From the NCBI RefSeq assembly GCF_024713975.1, contig NC_091094.1, positions 22,592,501 to 22,656,500 of the forward strand: 64,000 nt of DNA. The letters are read 5' to 3'. Under the pieces are notes generated by a model. That model made no database searches. It saw only the letters and a program-made list of their open reading frames with translations, and was not told the DNA's origin. This document shows positions 51,371-62,857 of the stretch, piece after piece (the stretch's first letter is position 1; each line of letters begins with the position of its first letter). The translations under genes and the position numbers were made by a program. Source of the stretch: Paralichthys olivaceus (lineage: Eukaryota > Chordata > Actinopteri > Pleuronectiformes > Paralichthyidae).

Positions 51371-51605
51371 GTATCACCTCAAATATACAGCAATCAAAGG
51401 ATTTCTGTCTGAATTAGATATATATTTGAAGCATGCTGACTATTGTAACTCTGTCCTCACAAGTCTCAGTAAAAAAATAAACTGCAGCCCATGCAAAATG
51501 TCGAGTCCACACTAACAAGCACATAAATGGACAGAATCTGTGATAGATTTTTATTCTATGAAGCATCCAGACCCCTGAGGTCATCTGAGACAGACCTGCT
51601 ATTTC

Positions 51606-51722
51606 TACATCTACATCTATATCTATATCTATATCTGTATCTGTATCTATATCTATATGTGTATCTATATCTATATCTACATCTACATCTATATCTATAT
51701 CTATATCTACATCTATATCTAG
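51606..51722. repeat. CTATAT hexanucleotide-type microsatellite
   Basis: About 117 bp of (TATATC/TACATC)n with single-base variants. It yields open frames of YLYLYL and RYRYRY type that are not genes. Confidence 0.9.
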
Positions 51723-53339
51723 AGGAGAGACATTTATTCTGATGTCGTGGAAAAGAAACAGACCAGAGACCGATCATGCCACATCATCAAGCTGATGAAA
51801 AGACCTCGTAAAATGCAATCTATAGGTTGTTGTGTCATTGTGACTGACATTGTGTGAAAAATCTCTCCACTTTTAATTTTCTGTCATTTCCACATGACTC
51901 ATTATAAGTGATTTAATCAGTAAGGGCTAAGAAAGCTAAATATCTACAATCATGTGTTCTGATTTACAGTAAAGCAGCTGCTCATACAGCCGCTCTTTTT
52001 TCCTTTTCATACATACAGTAATTCCTATTCACTATCACAGTGAAACATGTTCATGCATGTGTGTGTGCGTGAGCAAAGCTGCAGGTGAAGCAGGTCAGTG
52101 GAGCTCAGACGAACAACTTGACCTTCCATACTGCTCTGAGCTGCCGGTAATCGTCGACATACGATAAGAGTCTTACATAGCGGCTGGAGAACTGAACTCT
52201 AAGATCTTAAAGAGATCATGGTGTAAAGCCTCACAAGTGACATGGATCGAGGATTATAGCGGCAGGAGGTGGAGGCTTTTAGGGAGGGGTGTGCGGCTTT
52301 CTACTCACCATAAGTCTCAGAGCATATTAGTGTGTAAGCCATTCTCTCAAACGCTGTTTCCATGTGAGCTAAAATGTTATATCATTAGATTATTTTGATT
52401 AACAAGCTGATATTCTGTTGCTATACTTATATGGGATTTGGCATAGATCTGTCTTAAAAGACATGTAGTGAAACAAGGTTGTAAAAGAGTCTTGTGCATG
52501 CACTTCTTCAACATATATGATCAGGGGTTTGTGGTCTACGGATGTATACCCTGCACCTGTCTCAGTATTCATCAATTAATTTCCTGAACCATTCACCTTT
52601 ACAGATACAGACTGATGTCATAGCTGCGGCTGTTGATGCTATTCGCTCTTCTCCTGGCATTGTGACTATTTGTTCAAAATCTCACCTCATTAACAAAGGA
52701 ACTCAGGAACAGTGTTTATGATGAAGGAAAGAAAGTCTCACTCTAATGCTCTTGTGAGCCCACTGTTTTCCTTGCTTCCTATTCTTAATGCCAATTATCC
52801 TATTTGCTTGTGTCCCTCGAATCCACAAGCTGGTTGAAATGGCGTCACATGTAAAGCTGCATTAATCTGCTGAAAGTTTCCTGTTACATTCAACTGGAGC
52901 AGGCAATATTCTCCACTAATAGACCATACAGGCTAGTTAAAGATGTTTCCGATGCCCATTCATCAACAACACTTACTTCATGAATTGTTTGATAAACTTT
53001 TCACAGTCATTTCAATAGACTTGAAGCTTTTGATTCTGAAAGTTTGTTAAAATTTCCTTTCAAATATTATTTCTGTTGTTTGCACTGAAAAAGAAAACTG
53101 TTGGACCAACTTAGAATAATGAATTCATTTAGTAACACAAAAATTAATTATGTTTGTTCAAATTCAATTTTTGGAAGTTGGTCAATTTTATTTTCTCAGT
53201 ATGTATTATATTTTATTTGTAGTTTGCAACACAGAATAATGTGTTTGGTATGAGTTTATTTTTTCACTTTCAGTGTCAAGCTAAATGAAAGGATCACATT
53301 TTGCCCCAGTACAGGACTGAAGCATACATAGTGAAATGA

Positions 53340-53590
53340 AAATAGTCTGTATTTATATCACACTTTTCAAGTATTGATGACCACTCAAAGCCCTTTTACA
53401 GTAGTTTTTCCAACTCACATACACATTCATAGAGTGCATCTATATGGGCAGCACTTTTATTTTTCTATGAGGGGCAATTCTGGGTTCAGTGTTTTGCCCA
53501 AATACACTTTTAGCATGCAGATGGGGAAGACTGTGATCGAACCAGTCTGGTGAGAAGATAACTGCTTAACCCCCCCAGCCACAGATCATC
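53340..53590 (-). repeat. dispersed fish repeat, second copy of the 9095-9285 family
   Basis: ACCACTCAAAGCCCTTTTACA, CATACACATTCATAG, GGGTTCAGTGTTTTGCCCAA, AGATGGGGAAGACTG and CCCAGCCACAG appear in the family order. The copy is longer but clearly diverged. Confidence 0.6.
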
Positions 53591-54479
53591 AGTCTAACAT
53601 TCCCCTATCTAAGTTAGTGCAGCACCTCATATGACCCTGCACAGAAGTCAGGGCATATACTGTACCTGCAAATCATACAAAACACTGCAAAAAGACTTTT
53701 TTGAAGGCTGCATTTTACGGAGCACATATCTAGTCTTAAACACCACATTCTCATACATCATGAACTAACATGTGGACCGGAGGAGCCGGGGATTAAACCT
53801 TCTCTACTTGCTGAGCAACACCCACCCACTGTATTTGTTCCTGAAAAAAATTATAAGAAAGGATTCATAACATTTGATGGTAAAACTACATGAAATTGTT
53901 GCCTTACAAATTTTCTGAAAGGTCAGCAAACCTTAAACAAATTACAAACCACGACGCTCATCTTAAGGACACCTTACAGAGAACAAACATCAATAAAACG
54001 GTTTTATGGATGAAAGTCAACCTGTAACCATGTGACCCAAGGGTGATAGTCACATGATTGTAGGTTCACACAAATTCAATAAATTGAGGAGTGATCACTG
54101 AAACCTATGCAGAATCATTCTGTAGACCCCGTTTGAAACTTGACCTGACTTTGGGGTGAACTCTCTTTGAAAATTAGTTTTGTGTTTTTCCACTTTAAGT
54201 TATGCATTGAACCAACCATTTCACACAAGTAACTTAAGGTGGTTGAAGCAAGGACTTTGTTAAGTTTAAAATGAGATTCTATATCTTTTATTCAGTTTAT
54301 TCATAAATTATATTTGGTGAGCAGTTCCAACAGCAATAATTATTTAAATCATTTAAATGGAAAAACACTACTAATCAATCTCATAAGACATGCTTAAATA
54401 TATTATCCCCTTTATCAAACATTTGTTCTTTATTTTTCAACAGAGCACAAAAAATATTTGTATCTGCTTGTGTCGTATA

Positions 54480-54815
54480 TTGGGGTTGCGATGATGTGAG
54501 GATGATGAAGGAATCACTCAGCTCCTCAACCTATTTCTTACTATTCCACTGCTTATTCAGAAGTTGAACTGGGACTACCACTGTGCTACAGAGCAATGGT
54601 GGGAGTTTCTTTAATGTATGATAAGGCGTCATCTGTCACAATGGGTTATCCCGTAACAATTCTTACACATCATAGTCTCAGAAACCTCTTGAACTATGGT
54701 AAATACACATTGACTATGTCTAGGCTAAGAGACTATCATAGGCTTTTAGAGCAGGAAGATGTCACCCTAGCCAGGTGTGTCACGGTGAATCCAGCTGAGA
54801 GTTCTTTTTAATTAG
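54480..54815 (+). mobile_element. retroviral pol fossil (connection/RNase H region)
   Basis: A short frame carries MGYPVTILTHHSLRNLLN, LTMSRLRDYHRLLEQ and RCVTVNPAE. The order and spacing match the segment between reverse transcriptase and RNase H in pol of fish endogenous retroviruses (gamma/epsilon-like). It is an isolated fragment: no LTR, gag or env was seen around it. Broken and probably old. Ends are approximate. Confidence 0.6.
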
Positions 54816-55449
54816 AGAGCAAATCTCTTATACATCTGTTGCATTGTTCAGCAGTAGGTAAGAGGCCTATTTGATTTAGATGTTTGGGACAGACAGGCTG
54901 TCCGCCAGGTAGCACGACAGAAGCCAACAATAAAACAAATGTTACTTGCACATTTTATAGGAGAAACTGTACAACCCATCACATCCTTTTAAACAGGTGG
55001 CACAGACTTATGAGGTCATACGTACATCTATCATTAGTTTTAGCAGATGTAGGCTAATGAAGCAATCTTCACTTACTTATATACATTTGTCACTACCACT
55101 CTTTCTCGAGAAATTTCTGATCTTCAACACTTTATTGTGTTAAAGTTTTGATTCTGAAAAATGAAATGTTCTTCTCTGTGCTGAGATCTTATGTGATGAG
55201 ATCCATGCTCCACAAGTGGTAATCCTTCTTGATCCTGCTATGTTGACGGAGGTAAGGATCATCCATTCTAATACTAAGGCAGGTTACCCAAGGGCTGACT
55301 GGATGTGATTAGCGGTGATAATAGCGCTGATGGCTGGATTAGCTGATTCCAAAACAACATCCTTCCTTACAGACTGGATCCAATTGAACCAGGGAATTAA
55401 GAGGCCAAACAACCAAAATGGTTATTTGTTGGTATAAAAACCATTAATT

Positions 55450-55545
55450 TATGGCTGAGGGGTATAATGGTCGTCCTCCAACCAAACCCCAGCTCACACC
55501 AAAGTGTCCTTGGGCAAGATGATGCTGAATGGCACCTCATAGATG
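55450..55545 (+). repeat. dispersed repeat fragment, reverse of the 53340 family
   Basis: GGCTGAGGGGTATAATGGTC, then CACACCAAAGTGTCCTTGGG, GCAAGATGATGCTGAATGGC. This resembles the start of the same fish element read in the other direction. It lies only about 200-300 bp before the first opsin TATA box. Confidence 0.5.
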
Positions 55546-55754
55546 TGAAAGAAAAAATGACTGTTTTTTACCACTCTTTCATGTTGAACCATAATTAATG
55601 TTATGTAACACTTATTTTTTGATTCTTATTCTTATTAATGTTATTCTATTGGTCAGTCAACGTGCATGACTCATGTCTTGACTTAGTCAACAAAGATCAG
55701 CCATCATTAAAACCAGTTACCCCTAATGATTTAATGGCTGTTCGTTTTGCTGAG

Positions 55755-55761
55755 TATAAAT
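55755..55761 (+). promoter_or_regulatory. TATA box of the first SWS2 gene
   Basis: TATAAAT 170 bp upstream of the start codon, the same layout as in the two following opsin genes. A homeodomain-type TTAATTAATCAAAG stretch follows it. Confidence 0.5.
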
Positions 55762-55930
55762 CAATTATTCTTAATTTAATTAATCAAAGGTTCAGTAGGG
55801 AGTCCTATATATTTACCCTCTCTCCTCTGTAATGGACTGTCACATACAAGTGGACCAGCAGGACACACTGAATACCACCATCACATGAAAGGCAAATTCT
55901 GACTTTTCTTGTTTGCCCGTGGGGGAAAAA

Positions 55931-57602
55931 ATGAAGCACGGCCGGGTCATGGAGCTTCCAGAGGATTTCTGGATCCCCATCCCTTTGGATACGAACAACA
56001 TCACGACTCTCAGCCCCTTCCTCGTCCCCCAGGACCATCTAGCAAGCTCAGGCACCTTCTACGCCATGGCCATATTCATGTTTTTTATATTTGTTGTGGG
56101 CACTAGCATCAACGCGCTCACAATCGTGTGCACCATGAAATACAAGAAGCTCCGGTCCCACCTCAACTACATCCTGCTGAACTTGGCCGTGGGAAACCTT
56201 CTCGTGTCCTGTGTCGGCTCCTTTGTTGGCTGCTGCGCATTTTCAGCCAGATATTTTATCTTTGGAGCGCTAGCGTGCAAGATTGAAGGTTTCATGGTGA
56301 CACTTGGTGGTAAGATGAACTTTAATGTACATACTACATACATACTGTAATATTATGACACTTGAGTTTTAAAAAGCTAAAATGTTTTTTTCAAATTTTC
56401 TTTTTTATGATTGCAGGTATGGTCAGCCTGTGGTCTCTGGCTGTGATAGCTTTTGAAAGATGGCTGGTCATCTGCAAGCCACTTGGTAACTTTGTTTTCA
56501 AGCCTGACCATGCTATAGCTTGCTGCGTATTCACCTGGGTGTTTGCACTTATTGCCTCAGCTCCTCCACTGTTCGGATGGAGCAGGTCAGTTTTACACAC
56601 ACACCCTTACACTTACATGAATTGTACAGTAAAGCCGGAACATAGGCCTCATTCAGTGCACTGTGCTTATATGTCCAGGTACATCCCAGAGGGTCTGCAG
56701 TGCTCCTGTGGACCAGACTGGTACACCACAAACAACAAATACAACAATGAATCATATGTGATGTTCCTCTTCTGCTTCTGCTTTGCCGTTCCCCTCACCA
56801 CCATCATCTTCTGCTACACACAGCTGCTCATCACACTGAAAATGGTGATGCAAATACAAAAAAAATGCAAACTGAATGGATAAATACTTTATTTTGACTG
56901 ATGGTTGTCATGAGACTAAACACACTTCTCTCCATCAACAGGCTGCGAAGGCTCAAGCTGAGTCTGCCTCCACCCAGAAGGCAGAGAGGGAGGTGACCAG
57001 GATGGTGGTGGTCATGGTGATGGGCTTCTTGGTGTGCTGGCTGCCCTACGCCAGTTTTGCGCTGTGGGTCGTGAACAATCGTGGGCAAACGTTCGACCTG
57101 AGATTGGCTACTATGCCAGCTGTCTTCTCCAAATCCTCTGCGGTCTACAACCCAGTCATCTATGTTCTACTCAATAAACAGGTCTGTTGCATGTACGATC
57201 AGACCGAGAACCAATTACAGTTATGGGTCAAAAAGAGACTAAAAAACATCGAAATGAAAAAGTTTTTTTACAGCAACATACATAAACACAATAGAGATCA
57301 GGACCTTCAACAGTAGAGAAACTTTGGTGTAAACAGCTCATCTAATTGTAAAGGATGACAGAAGAGATAGAGTGACTGATTTGAAACAGGGGGATAAGAT
57401 CTTCAATATAAATAATAAAAGTAAAATAATTGCATGTAATTTATCTTGTTTTGAAAATGTGTCCCTAAATCAGCTTTACTTTCATGTTTTCCAGTTCCGT
57501 TCATGCATGATGAAGATGATGGGGATGGGTGGAGGTGATGATGATGAATCTTCAACATCACAGACTTCAGTCACCGAAGTCTCCAAGGTTGGGCCTGCTT
57601 AG
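55931..57602 (+). CDS. SWS2A-type blue cone opsin, first copy
   Basis: Five exons, 55931-56309, 56417-56585, 56679-56844, 56942-57181, 57495-57602, give 353 aa. The start at MKHGRV is chosen by alignment with the other two copies; an in-frame ATG 18 nt upstream is rejected. Seven-helix rhodopsin-class receptor with the counterion Glu113 (CKIEGF), ERW in place of DRY/ERY, the disulphide Cys187 (LQCSCG), Lys296 for retinal ([13 protein letters not shown]) and a Ser/Thr-rich tail ending KVGPA. In bovine numbering it has G94, A97, A109, M116, T118, A269 and A292. It absorbs blue light in cone outer segments and activates transducin. Position next to hcfc1 and before an SWS2B suggests SWS2A-beta or SWS2A-alpha of percomorphs. 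Exons 2-3 are nearly identical to the next gene. Confidence 0.94.
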
Positions 57603-57729
57603 ACTGAACATCCACAATGTTTTCCACAGTGTTTTCTTTTTATTGTCAAAATACCTCTGCACAGGTGACTGACAATTTGTTTAATGTAAATATGTAAACA
57701 TATTTTGTGCGATAAATTGCATAGAGTGC

Positions 57730-57735
57730 AATAAA
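57730..57735 (+). terminator. poly(A) signal of the first SWS2 gene
   Basis: AATAAA 128 nt after the stop codon. Confidence 0.65.
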
Positions 57736-58764
57736 GTGCTATAGGGAATAATTAAAACATCTTTTACACAGCAAATATAAAAAAATAAAAATGTTTGGAT
57801 CAAGAATTAGCAATACCGTGTTAATACTGACTCTTTATTTCGTTGTTGTGTTTTTAATAACCTTGTGCAATTTAAAACAAAGAAATGTATTTGTTCCTTA
57901 TTACAACATTATGATGGTGGAGGGGTTTGTTTGTCCTATTCTCCTCGGAGCTGTGTTGTCCCAGCCCTAGAGTCCAAGGCAACTTGGACGCAGGGTTGAG
58001 GCCAGACTAGGGACGATTCATGAGAACTCAGATGATACAGCTATTTGGGAGCTGCGGAACCATATCTGGCAAAGGAAAGAGGAGCCCTTTCCTGCAGCCT
58101 CTGCTATTGCAATGCATTTCCAACATCTTGCACATCTTTTTAGTTCAGGAAAATGGGCAAAATGCTATAAAGGTAACAAATCTTGAGTTAATCCAGCAGA
58201 GCGGATTACAGAAGGCTACAGGACATGCGATTATCAGACAAAAGGTTAATAGAAACCAGATTAGCCGGCAAAGAACTGCAGTGATCTTCTTTAAGTAAGT
58301 GGGATTAACCTGTTTATCAAGGTTTTGATGATGAAGTACAAGTGTTCATGCATCTGCACAAGTGCATGATATACACATTTTTGGCAGGTACATGCATGTT
58401 TGTGTGCTACGTGATTCAGATACATGTAGGTATTGTTTCTGACAAGAACTAAACCTTGAGTTTCTTACTATCAGTCAAGTATGTTGATGTTCTTAACTGC
58501 AGGATGCAGTTAGATAAGCCTTAACAAATTCTTTCAGTCCATTAGCACAAACCTCCTTACGGTTTTGTGGTTTCTCCAATGAGAGTAACACTTATTGTGA
58601 CTTGACAATATACAGCACCTGGCTGTCATGTCTTTGAAAGAGTGGCAGATGTTGTCTGCACAAGCTGTGAAACCAAGCTGTGTGGCCTCTGAACTCTGTG
58701 TCGTTACAATCAGGACGGGAAACCCCTAAATGACTTACACAAATGAATGCAAACCCCAATGAAT

Positions 58765-58765
58765 T

Positions 58766-58796
<31 letters not shown>

Positions 58797-58800
58797 TAAT
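58765..58800. repeat. ATCA microsatellite upstream of the second SWS2 gene
   Basis: Seven to eight (ATCA) units between two TTAATCA words, ending about 55 bp before the TATA box. Confidence 0.85.
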
Positions 58801-58855
58801 CAATTAAAGAGTTAAGTAGCTCTTTAATTGGGATAAGTGGTATCTCAGGGACCTT

Positions 58856-58863
58856 TATAAAAG
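58856..58863 (+). promoter_or_regulatory. TATA box of the second SWS2 gene
   Basis: TTTATAAAAG 168 bp before the start codon; the best TATA match of the three opsin genes. Confidence 0.65.
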
Positions 58864-59023
58864 TCCTCCACTAGAGTTTGGCTCAAGAGATGTTACGGAC
58901 ACACACATTGTAGTGTTCCTGTCTGCTCCTTCAAACGTTCCTTCCTCCTCCTTTTGTATATAATATATGTGAAAGCAAAGAATTTAGGAAGTGCTTTGAT
59001 CTGTAATCACACAAAAGAGCAAA

Positions 59024-61056
59024 ATGAGGTCAAATCGTGGTGAGGAGCTGCCAGAGGACTTCTGGATACCCATCAGTCTGGACACCAACAACATCACAGC
59101 ACTCAGCCCTTTCCTAGTTCCCCAGGATCACTTGGGGAGCTCGGGCATCTTCTATGCAATGGCAGGATTTATGTTTTTCGTGTTTGTCGTGGGCACCAGC
59201 ATCAACACCCTCACCATCGCATGCACCGTCAAATACAAAAAACTGCGGTCCCACCTTAACTACATCCTGGTGAACTTGGCTGTGGCGAACCTTCTTGTAT
59301 CCTGTATAGGCTCCTTCACTGCTTGCTGCTCCTTTTCAACCAGATATTTCATTTTTGGAGCACTAGCATGCAAGATTGAGGGTTTTATGGCAACACTCGG
59401 AGGTAAGATTTACAAAAAATGCTCAATTTCACCCTGACTACTAAATTAACTTGATGTGATTTGAAAAAGGGGCTTAAATTGCTTCTCTTTGTCATTGCAG
59501 GTATGGTCAGCCTGTGGTCTCTGGCTGTGATAGCTTTTGAAAGATGGCTGGTCATCTGCAAGCCACTTGGTAACTTTGTATTCAAGCCTGACCATGCTAT
59601 AGCTTGCTGCGTATTCACCTGGGTGTTTGCACTTATTGCCTCACTTCCTCCTCTGTTTGGATGGAGCAGGTAACCAATGGCAAAAGACTCATCTTACAAC
59701 TTGTGAATTGGAATGATTGCTCAATGGCCTTGTGCTAATATGTCCAGGTATATCCCAGAGGGTCTGCAGTGCTCCTGTGGACCAGACTGGTACACCACAA
59801 ACAACAAATACAACAATGAATCCTACGTGATGTTCCTCTTCTGCTTCTGCTTTGCCGTTCCCTTTGCCACCATCATCTTCTGCTACACACAGCTGCTCAT
59901 CACACTGAAAATGGTGATGCAAAAAAATTCCCACACACATGCACACGCATGCACGCCACATGCACACACACAAAGTTTAAACATACTAAAAAAATTGTCT
60001 GAAAAGTCGTCTCATGACAAAGCAAGGTGTATACCTGAATGCATCTTATATCTTATCAAAGCTGTACAACTGATTTTGACAGATTTGTCTCTCTTCTCCC
60101 TCACCAGGCAGCGAAGGCTCAAGCTGAGTCTGCCTCCACCCAGAAAGCAGAGAAGGAGGTCACCAGGATGGTGGTTCTCATGGTGATGGGTTTCCTGGTG
60201 TGCTGGCTGCCCTACACTACCTTTGCTCTTTGGGTCGTGAACAACCGAGGGCAACCGTTCGACCTGAGACTGGCCACCATACCCTCCTGCTTCTCGAAGG
60301 CCTCTGCAGTCTACAACCCTGTCATCTACGTCCTGTTCAATAAACAGGTCTGTAAAAATGTTGTGACGTAAACCACTCATCTAGGCACCTTAAAGTGTCC
60401 CTGTTCAATCAGACATACATCCAGAAAATATTATTTAGCACTGAGAAGTTACGTGGTGTCACATTTAAAGGTATTTCCCTATTACCATTTAACAAACCAT
60501 AATTTGTAAAACTACTTGATAAGCAGACGTTTGAGTATATGCTCTAATGTATTAATTGATGAAATGAATAAAAACACTTCTATACTCTAACATTCTTACT
60601 ATACATGAATTAATGTTTTAACAGTCATGTATCACCCTAACCTTGAATGATTGATGGTAATCAAAACTATCTAACTCTAAAATAAGTATTCTGATATCAC
60701 AGTTGGATTGAATGATTTTAAAGTGAAAAATTAAATAATCCCACTGAAAATAGCTGAGTTGGGAGATGCAAAACTTGTAACATTCCTTTTGATTTGATTA
60801 ATTTGTGCTTTCCCCACTCCTCTCTGTTATGTTCATGTATGATGATAAGGATGAATATTTTTGACTTTGCAGAGGCTTTTTGTTGTTTGGATTGATTGCT
60901 CAACAAAAGCACTGTACCTCCTAACAATTTCAGTAATTTATTTTTTCCTTTCAGTTTCGTTCATGCATGATGATGCTGCTGGGGATGGGAGGAGGTGAGG
61001 AGGAATCATCAACAACACAATCAGTGACTGAAGTCTCCAAAGTTGGGCCTGCTTAA
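59024..61056 (+). CDS. SWS2A-type blue cone opsin, second copy
   Basis: Five exons, 59024-59402, 59501-59669, 59748-59913, 60108-60347, 60955-61056, give 351 aa. Exons 1-4 have exactly the lengths of the first copy (379, 169, 166, 240 nt); exon 5 is 6 nt shorter. Glu113, Cys187 and Lys296 are kept, and the tail ends SKVGPA. In bovine numbering it has A94, S97, A109, M116, T118, T269 and S292, so it differs from the first copy at two well-known tuning positions (269, 292). Role as for the first copy: light detection in blue cones. No sign of damage. The longest intron is intron 4 (607 bp). It is the likely sister of the first copy, the pair corresponding to the percomorph SWS2A-alpha and -beta. 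Confidence 0.95.
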
Positions 61057-61207
61057 AAACTGCTCATCAAGAAGACTTATTTCCCTGCCACTGATAATTT
61101 GTCAATTGTAAATAACAATGGATATGTATAAGTATGTTTTGTCATGAAGAATTTGTGAGCAATGTTGTGATTTAAGTAAGAAATCATAATTAATCTGCAA
61201 AGTAAAA

Positions 61208-61213
61208 AATAAA
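61208..61213 (+). terminator. poly(A) signal of the second SWS2 gene
   Basis: AATAAA 152 nt after the stop codon. Confidence 0.65.
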
Positions 61214-61303
61214 AAAATGGAAACACATTAATGGTTTTTGTGTATTATTTTTATTAGGAAACTTAGACTTTAGGGTGACAAAGGGTTGCACAGCTCATAT
61301 TTG

Positions 61304-61672
61304 TTAAAGGTACAGTGTGTAGAATTTTGTGATATCTAGTGTTGAAATGACATGTTGCAGCTGAACACTCCTCACCTCACCCTCTCCTTCAAAACATGAA
61401 AAAGAAACTGTGGGAGCCTTTAATTGTCATAAAAACTTAAAAGGTGTTTAGTTTGTCCAGTCTGAACTAATGTAAAAAACATGGCGACCTTGAGAGAGGG
61501 TCCCCTCAATGTAAATATAAGGTATTTAAATATAAAGGTCCTTTTCTGTGGTAAAGAAAACTACAATACAATTTAGATGAAATGAATTAGTGAAAACATC
61601 ATGAGGATTATTCTACATTAAATTTCTGCCAATAGTTCCCTTTCACCTAAATCTGACACACTGGACCTTTAA
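61304..61672. mobile_element. MITE-like element with TTAAAGG termini
   Basis: A 369-bp element starts TTAAAGGTACAGTGTGTAGA and ends ACACACTGGACCTTTAA. The ends form an inverted repeat of 17 bp with one mismatch (TTAAAGGT[A/C]CAGTGTGT). The interior has no coding capacity and contains phrases common in fish genomes. This is a non-autonomous DNA transposon; TTAA at both ends would suit a piggyBac-type target, though TTAA may equally be part of the terminus. Confidence 0.75.
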
Positions 61673-61764
61673 AACACAAGAGGCTCATTGATTTTGAGTT
61701 TTTTTCATCACTTATTAGGCTTATTTAAATTATTCAAATAATATTGGATTAAACATCCATAGAA

Positions 61765-62200
61765 TTAAAGGGATAGTTCATCCAAAAATTTAAATTCACT
61801 CATTATCTCCTTACCACTATGCTGATAGAGAGGTGGGTCAGGGGTAAACAGCATTGCAGCCAAAACCTATACAAGTGAAGTAAATGGTGACTGATTCTTC
61901 AAATGTGAAAAAACCCAGAAATATATATATAGATATATATATATATATTTCATTTTATTCATATATATCTATATATATATATATATAGATATATATATAT
62001 GAATAAAATGTTTCTAAACTGCTCCTGTGGTGTCACACAAGTGTCCGTAAGCCCGACATTCAAATTTGACTCAAAACAGTGTCATTTACACATTTTGTTT
62101 AGCCTCAATGTCCTCTGATATCTTCCTCTGGAACTGTGTTCACGCATGAATCAAAGCAGACTTTAGGCTAAAAACATGGTGTAAATGTATTTAGGCTCGG
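61765..62200. mobile_element. second MITE-like element, starts TTAAAGGGATAGTTCA
   Basis: TTAAAGGGATAGTTCATCC, CACTCATTATCTCC, GTAAACAGCATTGCAGCC, AAGTAAATGGTGACTG, GCTCCTGTGGTGTCACACAAG and GTGTCCGTAAGCC are hallmark phrases of a very common fish non-coding element. The right end is not clear to me. An AT palindrome has grown inside it (61920-62010). Confidence 0.65.
61920..62010. repeat. AT-rich hairpin inside the second MITE-like element
   Basis: CATTTTATTCATATATATCT at 61951-61970 is the reverse complement of the right arm at 61987-62010, apart from two extra TA units in the right arm. The loop is (AT)n. The left flank is a further AT run. Confidence 0.85.
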
Positions 62201-62850
62201 TTCCTGACTCCCAGCTCACCTGTATACCTGCAGTTCATCACCCAATCTGCTCATCACCCCAGAGGCACTATTAAAGCCTGGTTCATTCCTCCGGTTGCTG
62301 TCAATTTGTTCAGTCAGCTGCTGTGCCTGCTTTATTACTTATTCAAAGATTTAGTGTACCATTTCTTATACCTGTTGAATCTGCTACGTCCAGTTCTTCT
62401 GAATCCTGAACTGAACCAGCTGAAACCCTTTTGACAAGTTCTTACAATCAACACTAAAACTTCTGTCTCTGTGTCTGAGTCCAGACACCAATTTACATTG
62501 TCAACAAGTTTCCTCCAATAGATCATATACTGCTCAAGAAACATGGCAACTGCTTCTCATGAAACTACTGTTACTGGGTCAAGAGAAAAAAGGTGACATA
62601 AATAAGGCCAGAACAACCTGGGTTACTAGGGGCCAAATGCTCGAGACTAACCTCAACGTTACTGATCACCGATTATACGGTTTCGGGATACTTACCTGTA
62701 CATCAGCCAAAAGGCGTTGTTACGGGAGTCATGTTTGTGTACGTTTGTGTACATGTTCAGTATGTGAGGTCAGTGTGTGAGCTGTTACCCAAAGCTTTAA
62801 ATCCCCTACTTGAGCCAATTTAGTTGAGCCTGAGTAATATTTAAAGTTCC

Positions 62851-62857
62851 TATAAAT
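62851..62857 (+). promoter_or_regulatory. TATA box of the third SWS2 gene
   Basis: TATAAAT 183 bp before the start codon, preceded by a TTTAAATCCCC word (about 62797-62807). Confidence 0.55.

Larger units (their letters stand above)
49620..55750. other. repeat-rich spacer between hcfc1 and the opsin cluster
   Basis: About 6 kb, AT-rich, with microsatellites, a LINE piece, a retroviral pol fossil and two dispersed-repeat pieces, each listed separately. No host coding exon recognised. Regulatory elements of the opsin cluster could lie here, but I cannot point to one. Confidence 0.5.

Noticed and set aside
51527-51777. Tyr/Leu- and Arg/Tyr-repeat open frames
   Set aside because: Translation of the CTATAT microsatellite on either strand.
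55913-55930. Upstream ATG for the first SWS2 opsin
   Set aside because: The two sister genes start at the position equivalent to 55931; the extra six residues have no counterpart.
58020-58298. 92-codon frame between the first two opsins
   Set aside because: No recognisable protein; lies in spacer upstream of the second opsin promoter.
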